This document shows positions 54,451 to 64,000 of a stretch of 64,000 nucleotides of DNA, one piece after another. Positions within the stretch are counted from its first letter, which is position 1. Every line of letters begins with the position of its first letter. The notes under the pieces are model-generated. The model had not been told where the DNA came from. It did no database searches and was given only the letters and a program-made list of their open reading frames with translations. A program made the position numbers and the translations under genes. The stretch is from Limnanthes douglasii subsp. nivea (lineage: Eukaryota > Streptophyta > Magnoliopsida > Brassicales > Limnanthaceae). The stretch covers positions 165,254,643-165,318,642 of the forward strand of contig JAUPFV010000001.1 in the NCBI GenBank assembly GCA_036936605.1, written 5' to 3'.

Positions 54451-57400
54451 AAAAGGCAACAATTATATCATTCTTGAGATCATAATGTTATTGATATAGT
54501 TACATTTAAAAAAATTAAATCATCGATAATTTAAGTAATAATTTGGTAAATAAAAATTAAACAAATAAATTTAGGTGATCAATAATATATTTTATTAAAT
54601 TTATAAATTATTTATTCTATTAAAAGTTGAAGCTTTTTCGGAAATCAAACCAATTTTATTTTTAACTTTGATTTTTAAATATACTATATATTATGTATTA
54701 TATTTTTAATTATTTCAATTTTATAGTTTTTATTTGTAAAGAAAATATATTATGTTAATTTAAAAAAATTATTTATTTTAATATATATAATTTTTATGTA
54801 AATATATAGTAAATAATAAGAAAGATAAATAAAAATATATGGTAGGATATTGTATGGTAGAATGATGTGGAAGAGAGAGAAATATGGTGGGGTATGCTGA
54901 AAGATGAAATATGCACTGCTGTGGGGAGTGAGAATTTTTGCAGAATTATTTGGAGAGTAGGCTGATGTGGCGCTGATGTGGCGCGCTTTTGGGAGATGAA
55001 ATATCTTCACTGCCGTGGATGGTCTAATACTCAAAAGGTCACAGTAAAGGCTATAGAGGTAGACATAATTATTCTACTAACTACCGGAACAACTATATAG
55101 GGAAAAGTGGCTATAGGGGAGGAAGATACTAACCTAATAAGTTAACATGCCTGATTTGTGGCAAGTTTTGTCATGCTTGACAAATATGCTACTTTGAAGA
55201 TGACCCTTTTGCTATGTGATCTCTACTTAATGAAAAACAAATCATAGTATTTATTTAATTATTCAAGACTAAGGGAGTGATGGGACCCGATATGCAAACT
55301 CAAAAGAAACACACCACATATGTAGCAAACCAAGCTTGATGAGCTAGAGGAATAAATTTGCTGGTAAGTTCTTTGTTATATTTGGGAATGGACAGAAATG
55401 CATAATAAAAGAAACATGTAATTTTAAATTGCTTACACGTGAAAACTAGAAAATAACCTTACATGTACGTAAGATTACCAAAAACCTAATATTTATAACT
55501 CAATTAATCTTACAAAATTTAGTTTATGTTGAGTTTTTATAGAAAATATTGTTCTGTGAAGGATTTGGAAACAAAGAGAACGTTTCCAACAAGGAGAGCT
55601 AGAACTGGCCTATATAACATTCAAGGGTCAGCTAGTTTATAACAGTTGAGTCTAATAATTTTTAATTTAGAGCTGTCTTTAGGTCATAGACTTTTTTTAC
55701 CTAACAAAGGGGTGGTATATGAGATTGGACCATCCCTCCCATCAATTCTTGCCTAAAATGTATAGTCATTATAATGTTCCCTTTGGTTGTAAGAAAAAAA
55801 ATTAATTTTTTGACTCATGTTAATTGGGAAAGCCCGGTAATCTTTATTATTCTAATTTCATCTCTCATATTACTAATGTACAAGATCTTATTTATACTAA
55901 TCTATGCCGACCTGCTCTCACTCAAACTAATTCTCGACCAACTATCATATCATATTTCTAAGAAATATTAGTAGGCTTACATGGATTTATCCATTAAAAC
56001 ATAAAAGTGATGCATTTGTAATTTTTATTTGGTTAAATGAGCTTCTGGAAACTTGCTTAACCTTATTGGCTCAGTCTAAGTTTCCTTTTACATATTGGTA
56101 TGAGGCTTTCTCTATTGCTACCCTTCTTACTTCCTACTTCTTTTTAAATCACCAAACATCCTATAAAATATTTTACCACATAAAACCAGCTTATTACTTT
56201 CTAAGAGTTTTTGGTTGTGCATGTTTCCCATAAATCTGACCATATAAAAAACACAAGTTCAGTTTCATTCTTTAAAATATGTGTTCCCATGGTATTTAGC
56301 TACATATAAGGGGTAACAATGTCTAACTTTTACTAAAAAAATGTTTATATGTAGCAATGTAATTTTTAATGAACATGAGTTTTTGTGTCATTCACACTTC
56401 CTAAATACTAGAGAATCTGAGTCTCTTATGTTTTTTTCATATGCATATTGGGTGTTTACTTGTCCAATATTTATAGACACAAGTGGTCAGTCAAAGAAAT
56501 ACATTTATGTTTTAGCTGACTATAATGAAAATGATAATTTATCAATTTATAGTCTTGCAAGTCTGCATAGCTAGCTATCCACCTCATATCATGTCCAACA
56601 CAAACACACAAATAGTTAAGCTACAAGATATATCCATACTTTTTCTAACACACACACATACAGGTTCCTAAATAATGACTCAATAAACAACCACCATACG
56701 AAACAAACACAATTATTTCCTAGCCAAGCACAGACCTTAACCCATACATAGTTACTTCCTAGACAATCAAATACTCTTATAACTCTTAAGATACATATAC
56801 ATATTACCTTTTTTATCTAAACCCCATATAACACATATATAATGACTCATACATCACGGACAAACTCAACATTTAAACACTTTGATCCAAATTTTACTTG
56901 ATTAAACACACGACATATGAAAACTAAGGCCAAAGATTGAATATCAAAATTGAAATCCATATATTGGCCCGACTACCAATCATTGACCCTAACTAGTGTA
57001 CCAATTAAATTCTATGATATAATTTGTGACCTAAAATGAAAAATTACTATACAAACCTGATCCAAGGTCATGCAGTAAAATCAAACATGTACTGACACTC
57101 ATTGGGTCTCTACTATGAACGTTGTTGGTTACAAATGGGTATATAAACTTAAGTATACATTAGATAGGTCAACACAAAGGTATACCGATCATTTGGTTGC
57201 TAAAAGCGTTCACTAATCTAATAGAGTAGATTTTGATGAGACTTTTAATCATGTTGGTAAGGTTTCAACTATTAGACTTATACTCAGTATTGTTGTATTT
57301 AAAAATTGGGATGTCCACTAGTTGGACATTAACAATGCATTCTCAAATAAATTTTTACATGAGATTGTTTATAAGTCTCAAACTCAGAGGTTTGAAGATC

Positions 57401-58711
57401 CAATGAAGTTAAAGCATGCGTGTAGGCTCAATAAAGTAATATATGGCTTAAACAAGCTCCTCGAGCATGATTCTCTTTACTTAAGGACGTGCTCTTTCGA
57501 TAGGGTTTCAGGATTCTATATCCGGTTTTTTTTATGTTTTTAATGTCAATACACAAGTAATTCTAAGTATTCTAATGTACGTAGATGACATATTTTTTTT
57601 TAAAAATACCCTAAACATCTTCGCACATTCATCAAGAGAGTATATTTACATTGAAAGATATAAGGGATCTACAACTATTTAGTGGAATGAAAATTGTCAG
57701 GGATATAAATGGTATCTATATTACGTGGACATTGTATGTGAAGGACTTGCTCGTGTTCGCTAGAATATCCACCTCCAAGTTAAGAGATACTCCGATGCCG
57801 GTTGGTCATCTCCCTTATTTCATGATGATATGTTCTTAACTGATCCTACACCATAGCCAACATAATTTTTACGGTTGACAATTTCAACCAATTCTTACAA
57901 GCTCTTACTTCTAGACATTTAAGATCTATAAAACGGGTTTTGTATTAGTTGTATGGTACAAGGTGTCTTGGTCTCCACCTCAATCATTCATCTTAGTTGT
58001 GTGTTACGTTATTTTCTGATGCTGATTGGGTTAGTTTGTTTGATAACCGCAATTTAGTTAGGGGTTATTGTGTAATTCATGTTGACTTTTTATTTTTTAG
58101 TCTTTCAATAAGAAAAACTTAGTGGCACGTTCGAACACTGAATTTGAATATCAAGCTTTAGGCAATTTTACGTCTGAAGTAGTGTGGTTACAATCGGTAC
58201 TTTGTGTCTTCTAGAGTTTTTTTCCTGGCACGTCGTTTTGTCTTGTGTGATAATTTTGGAGTTACACCCCTTTTTTAAATCCGATATTCAACACACACTA
58301 AGCACATCGAAATTGATGAGCATTTGTGACCAGATTCTTCGACGAGGTGGTTGGTTGACTATACACAATACAAAAGCAGTAAAAGAGAAAAAATAAGGTG
58401 TAAAATAGTGTGTACAAGTAAATGGACAACTCGATATAGACTGAATGAAATGAAACAAATTTTTATTCTTAACCCTAAATGCCATGTTCAAGCGTTACCG
58501 TGTAACTCGTTAGAAGTTTGAAACGATAACTTATGGCTTAAAGTGATTTGGCGCGAAAATCGTGGGCTAGCACATACTCAATGCGCTCAAGGCCCACATA
58601 CACACAATGTTGATTAGAATAATATAGAAGGGAATATTTGTATATAAGATTTGTTATTAAAGAGAACTACCAAAATAACACAAATGCTGGCATATATAAA
58701 TAATTCATGTA

Positions 58712-58926
58712 GTCCCCAAGGGGTAGCCGAGTTGGTTGAGTATGGTATGCTTGTGACCAAAGGTCATGAGTTCGAGTCCCTCTACATACGCTTTCTCGGC
58801 TGGGCCTGTCACCTTATGTAGTTTACCTTCTGGCGTTGGTTTGCAGGCTATTGCATCAGACTGACGGTTTACCCTGTGCGCACTCATTGCACTCTGAGTA
58901 GCGGTTGCGGGTTCCTCCGGAAAAAC
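58712..58926 (+). mobile_element. tRNA-derived SINE, unit C
   Basis: Same SINE and same site as 24918-25131, flanked by AATTCATGTA (58702-58711, 58927-58936). A few substitutions separate the two. Confidence 0.9.
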
Positions 58927-59059
58927 AATTCATGTAAATATAAATAACAAGAAATATTTACATAAAATTACATTGAATAACAATTACCCTCTCAAATCTA
59001 TATTTTACTTGCTGAAGTCCCCAACTTCACATCACTTTGATTGCTATAAATTAAGAAAA

Positions 59060-59508
59060 GGGTGGAGCTATTTCCTCCATAAGATCTATTATTTCTTCCA
59101 TTTCAAATTTTTAATAAAACATTGAACACTTGTTTTTACCTTCTTGCCATTTATTTACTTTCTAATTTATAATTTGATGCCACTATCCACTATCAAACCC
59201 TTATTACAACAAACATATTATATCCTAAAATTAAATCCTAAAAAACATAAGAACTCAATTATTTTTTAGATTAGTGACAAAATTACATGCTTTTTAAAAA
59301 GAAAACATGTAGTTCTGAGACAATCACTCCGAATAACATGTTTTTAAAAAATATATAATATTTTTTTTTAAAAACCCAATCAACAGACACTAATCAAACC
59401 ACAAAAAATCTATATTTTGAACTCAATATACAGGAAAGAAACAATTAAACCAGAAATCGATATTAAAAAACGATTAAACTAGTAACTCGATATGCAGGAA
59501 CTCGATTA
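59060..59508. mobile_element. Mutator-type element, unit C, right half deleted
   Basis: Left TIR GGGTGGAGCTATTTCCTCC after TTAAGAAAA. Colinear with 25265-25710, then jumps to sequence matching 26328 of unit B. The break has CGAWTATG at the join, so the right TIR and adjoining host sequence were lost by a microhomology deletion. Confidence 0.85.
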
Positions 59509-60146
59509 TGTCATTTCATATGATTTTAAATTAATTTAATATACTGATTTATTAAAAATAATGAAAAAGATAAAAAAAAAGTGTATTATCTAGTTCTCTT
59601 ATAAAGTATTTTGTTTAATGATTTAGAAACAAACAAACTAAACATATGATTTAGGGTGGTTCAACAATATCGTTTACGTCCACAAATGCCTCCAATCACA
59701 CATGAATAAATATGAACACAAAAATCGTCATTGACACAAAAATGGTTATGAACACAAGAATCACCATAGACATAAAATGAACCATAATATGACAAATCTG
59801 GAAAGGTTTATGACTATTCGACTCATTCCCAATAAATCTTCCCGTTTAGTCGTATATCATTTCTTCAATACCAACAAAGAAACTTATTTGATTCACAATA
59901 TTATCCTAAAGCATTCACTTGATGATGTGAACACCAATCCAGTTTAGATTCTCCTTAAACTTCTATATGGATACTGTCTTGGTTATTATATATGTTGGAT
60001 TGTTGCGTGTAAACACTTTATTCACATTCATAATTCTCTTTGATATTATATCAAAGATATAATGATACATGACATCTGTTTTCTTTGTACGCTCGTGATA
60101 CATTTGGTTCCAAGTAAGGTGTATGACAGTTTGACTATCACAAAAT

Positions 60147-62868
60147 ACTTTTGTGATAATTTTCTACAAGCCTAAATTTGCAACCAAACCTTACAATCGT
60201 ATTCCTCTTTAGTTACATTCGTTAAAGTCATGTATTTGGACTCTATTATAGACAAAGATACAATGACTTGCACTGCGCATTCCAACTGATCGCATTTCCA
60301 ACTAGAGTAAACACATTTCATGTCAATGATCTCACTTTAAATATGTCCCTGCAAAATAAGAATTAACATAACCAACCATTGATCATGCAACATCTTTCAA
60401 CGATCCCAATGCAGTCAATATCTGTTGACAACACTAACCGTATGTGAAATACGAGGGCGTGTGTATACTAGAGCGCACATGACCTTCAATATCTGTTCCA
60501 ACTTAACATTGTCCTTGGCCGATCATGTTGCATACAACTTAAAATGAGTGGAAAACAAGATGCCAACTGCCTTGGCATCAAACATTTTTAATTGTTGCAG
60601 TACTTTCTCAATGTAGCTTCCATGAGACAAGTATAACTGTCATACAGTTATATCTCTTGTAATCTTCATCCTTATGATTTTTTAATCGTACCCAGATCCT
60701 TCATCTTAAAATCATCATTAACTTAATGGTTTATCTCTAGAAGGTATGACATGCTACAAGAAACAATGAGCATATCATCTATATACAACAACAAGTAAAA
60801 ATAAGAAACATCTGACATTTTCTAATAGTACATACAACTGTCATATGAAGTCCTTGTGAACCCATTTGACACAATAAATGTATCGAATTATTTATATTAT
60901 TGCTTTGGTGACTATTTCAACCATATAATGACTCTTTTAGTATACAATTTTCTTCATCCATTTGAGGTTTTATAAATCTCTTTTATTATCTCAAGTAGAC
61001 TTGTCTTTCAGTTCACCATGTATAAACAAAATGTTCACATCTAACTCCTCAAGTTCTAAGTCTTGCAAAACTATTATGGGTAAAATTGAATCAAACTATG
61101 CCTTACCATTATAGAAAACAATTCATTGAAATTGATTCATTCCCTTTGAGTAAACTTTTTGCGACAATTATTGCCTTGAATCGAGGTGTTTAAAACACTA
61201 AATTAACTTCTTCTTTTGTTGAATACCCATTTTCATCCTACTGCCTTATGTAATCTATGCGAATTAACAAGATTATTTGTCTGAGTTTAATAAATAGATT
61301 CACTCTCTTTTCAGATAGAAACAATCAACCAATATTATTATGAACTCGGGATAAGTTCTATATAGCTACTAAGTTCTTGCATCTCAACTTCTTCCGCAAC
61401 TGACAGAGCGTATCCAACCAAGTCCACATACCTTTTTTGTGATCTAATTCTCTTCTTTATCTATATGATGTTGTGTTATAAGGTTTGTATTCTAGTTCAG
61501 GAACCTCTTTTCTCTTGGCTCAAGTCTACCATCTCTCATGTGAGCGTAAGGAGGAAAATCGAGCACCCTCAAATATTTTTAATCAACCGATAATCCAGAC
61601 CATATTTCATAAATATTCTTACTATCAATAGTCTTTGATGAAGATTGATTCTCCAAGCTACAAGATGTATTGATAATTTCAACCTGATATTTATTTTTCA
61701 CGCTAGAATGCGAGAGAATGCTTTGTGCCTTGTTATATGGAATCTTGTTTATATTTATGTAACACCATTCTAATGTGGTATTCAAGAGCAGTTGCGATGA
61801 CACATTATCCTTTAGCATCGCATAACCTGTTCAATTCACGAATAAAAAATTACAACCCATTATATTCATAAGACGTTTGATCTTTTTAATTGCCTGTTTT
61901 TCGAGTATAACCTTTCATTTGAAAAAGATTCAATATGAATCATCTTTAGTTTTTAGAAAACAAATCCACATCATCCTTAAATAATCATCAATAAGACTCA
62001 TGTAGTTTATGGGCTCACTCTATAATGAAGTTCTGGTTGCCCCTAAAGATTTGAGCGAATGTAATCCACTGTCCCTTTAGTTTTTCTTACAACTGAATTA
62101 CTAAATTTTATTCTAGTTTTTTTACACATACAATTTTTAAAAAATATTATGGATTCTAATTTATACCCTTTAAAAAATATTTATTTCTCAAAACAACCAT
62201 TATTCTTTCACCATGTGACCCAGACGAAAATGTCATAACTGATTTTGATCATGCAGAGTATTGTTACTACTATAGCATCACCCACAACAACAATTACTAA
62301 AGAATATAAATCCCGTTTTAGAATGCTCTTTTTGTGAGCATGATCGAGCCTATTAAAATACTAATTATGTTATATTTACACGATGTTTGTAACCATTGAG
62401 AGTTTATTGTCTTACGATATATCATATTATTCTTCAACTGGGAACATGACAACATGTCATAAGACTAATAACACCATCAAAAAATTTGATCATGACTTTA
62501 CTTATCCTACCAAAAGGAAATAAATAATTATTCGCGAGATAAGTATACATTGCACTGGTTTGTAATTAGAAAATCACAATTTGAACGAACAAATCTGATA
62601 TGTAGCACCACTATCGAGTACCCTTGATAATATGTAATTTTTTAATAAAAAACATCATAATTTTAAACAAATTTTCATTTTTCAATAATATTTTGTTTTT
62701 GTTTTTTCTTCATTGTTAGCTTTCTCGATTGTTTTTTCACTTATGCTTTCGTGGTCATACATTATGTTTAATCCGGATATTAACACGGTCTAATTGATTT
62801 AGTTATATATTTTGTTCGGTTGGAACATCCGACATAAAATAAAGATATTTTAGAGTGAAAATCACTGA
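60147..62868 (-). mobile_element. Decayed Ty1/copia element, minus strand
   Basis: Reading minus: protease relic VLDSGATYQIC near 62620, integrase start TKGTVDYIRSNL near 62080, and RT active-site relic YIDDMLIVSCSMS near 60780 followed by MKDLG. Order and spacing fit a Tork/Tnt1-like copia polyprotein. Many stops and indels; no usable frame. It is a different subfamily from the plus-strand elements in the window. Confidence 0.65.
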
Positions 62869-63605
62869 ACTAATAAACTAATGAATATAATATGAATTCT
62901 CATAAGATCCATAATATATGATAAGTATGCTTATAACATAACATGAGGTTTTATATCACATGAGACCACTTGCATATAAAACCACTATCGAAGTAGTACT
63001 TACATATGCTATATGTTTATCATTAAACATCGATCCAATAATCGATAAAAAGTTGTACGATGATCCGTAATAATTTTATTATCACTGGACCAGTTTTTCT
63101 TGTGTATATAAGTTCAATGTAACCTCTATAATTTTTTTTAATATTTATACTGCTACTAAAAAAGGTCTTTTGCATATTCATAGTTACTGTTTAGATGAAA
63201 ATATATTTTGACAAAAAATCAGCATATAAATATAATTACTAAACATAGTTACCAAAGTTAAATTCTCTCTCTAAAATTTGCTCAAATCTCTTTAGAAAAC
63301 AAACTCAAACCAACGGCCATGTAATTTAGTTTTCACAAATCCATATCCAACTTATGAGTTTAGGGGTTAGTGGTTTTGAATCGCTTAACTTTCTCTCTCG
63401 TTATCTCGTATCGAAAACGAGTTTTATTGTCGTCTCATATTATTTAATATTTTTAACACCCCCGATTTGTAAATTTTCGTTGTCTTGTACCATAAATATA
63501 TTTTAGACACTTATACGAGTCGACTTTGACAATCAAATGAGGTTGTAAGAAATATAAAAATTTCATATTTTGATAGCGTTCTTCGCTATGACAATAACGT
63601 AAAAG
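62869..63605. repeat. Dispersed repeat shared with 36665-37410
   Basis: Same sequence and orientation with scattered changes. Its place next to the 5' side of the minus-strand copia suggests leader or LTR material, but LTR borders are not clear. Confidence 0.8.
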
Positions 63606-64000
63606 AATATGTTTTTTACCCTTAAGTAAGATTAGTGATTAAAAGTTATTTTAAACTTAGGGTATTTTAAATGCAAAAGTAGATATCATATTTGAATTTG
63701 TAACACATGAACTACAAAATTAAGATTTTTGAACTACGGGATAGGTACTAATTAATGTGTCAAACATAAACAAAACTTATATTATGAAATTATCATATTT
63801 TACAATTGGCCTCAGAATTGGCCGGATCTTGGTGAATTTTATACATTGTTTTCCACATTGAACTAAACAATGGCTAATTCGAATTTAAAATTTCTCGGAT
63901 CGTGACAAATTTTATACCACAGTTCACCAAATTAAGTGGAAAATTGATATATTTGTTTCACCACTTTGATGACATAGATTTGTTATGTTGTTTGCGTGTC
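63606..64000. other. Unassigned AT-rich end
   Basis: No gene or repeat that I can support. Confidence 0.5.

Larger units (their letters stand above)
53789..55024. mobile_element. Harbinger-like non-autonomous element
   Basis: Ends GACTATGACCAGCCGC and, reversed, GACCATCCACGGCAGTG; a 3-bp duplication TAA (53786-53788, 55025-55027). The empty site is intact in unit B near 16392. PIF/Harbinger elements duplicate three bases (TWA), and the right end GTGGATGGTC is of that type. No transposase. Confidence 0.75.
53195..60146 (+). mobile_element. Decayed Ty1/copia element, unit C body
   Basis: Colinear with 6838-12090, with insertions at 53789-55024 and 58712-58926 and a deletion at 59508. Coding relics: integrase-end-like sequence 56341-56574, RT piece 57322-57543, RNase H near 58020-58360. 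It is closer to unit B than to A by shared insertions. Confidence 0.8.

Noticed and set aside
54750..55034. 94-residue minus-strand frame in the Harbinger-like element
   Set aside because: Low-complexity Ile/Tyr-rich translation of AT-rich DNA with no conserved motif.
61579..61818. 79-residue minus-strand frame
   Set aside because: Part of the decayed minus-strand copia; no independent gene evidence.

Overview
This window is a transposon-dense stretch of nuclear DNA from a flowering plant, most likely a eudicot; I cannot name the species. The evidence is spliced genes with GT/AG introns, RALF-type signal peptide genes, a plant-mobile-domain (PMD) gene, FAR1/MuDR-like transposases, Ty1/copia, hAT, Harbinger-like and SINE insertions, and strong AT richness. 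No bacterial-type operon, rRNA gene, functional tRNA gene or CRISPR array is present.

Layout. A decayed Ty1/copia element about 5.5 kb long occurs three times in direct orientation: unit A (6571-12090), unit B (15694-26482) and unit C (44646-45117 plus 53195-60146). In B and C it is preceded by a copia remnant and a small RALF-like gene (15304-15489 and 39612-39797). The copies behave as a tandem segmental triplication. Later insertions split individual copies and leave the empty site readable in the others: two hAT elements in B (16832-18177, 18495-21961), a SINE and a small Mutator-type element in B and C, a Harbinger-like element in C (53789-55024), and a young full-length Ty1/copia (39807-44445) ten bases downstream of the RALF stop codon in C.

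The most interesting content is a Mutator-like element family found as three relatives: copy 1 (about 150-6570, truncated), copy 2 (45118-53194, complete, with TIRs) and copy 3 (about 26483-36655, decayed and rearranged). The reconstructed plan is TIR - PMD gene - small unknown gene(s) - FAR1-like MULE transposase fused to a C-terminal OTU protease-like domain - TIR, with PMD and transposase convergent. Both large genes have a first intron filled with nested inverted repeats, and a third cluster of hairpins lies between the small gene and the transposase 3' end. Comparison of copies 1 and 2 shows paired substitutions in both arms of these stems and retained wobble positions, so structure appears to be preserved while sequence drifts.

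The small gene is an unrecognised 125-155 residue protein family with four members here (30211, 32553, 33709 minus, 49499). Each has a short promoter; the three members in copy 3 carry an E2F-type TTTCCCGC site upstream. In copy 2 the PMD gene and transposase are nearly intact; copies 1 and 3 carry frameshifts and stops.

Other regions: 12149-14087 is a mosaic of unrelated plant gene fragments on the minus strand with splice-like borders (one resembles proteasome subunit RPN6, another a CID/ENTH-VHS-like protein), and positions 1-149 repeat part of it. The last 4 kb hold a decayed minus-strand Ty1/copia element and a dispersed repeat shared with 36665-37410.
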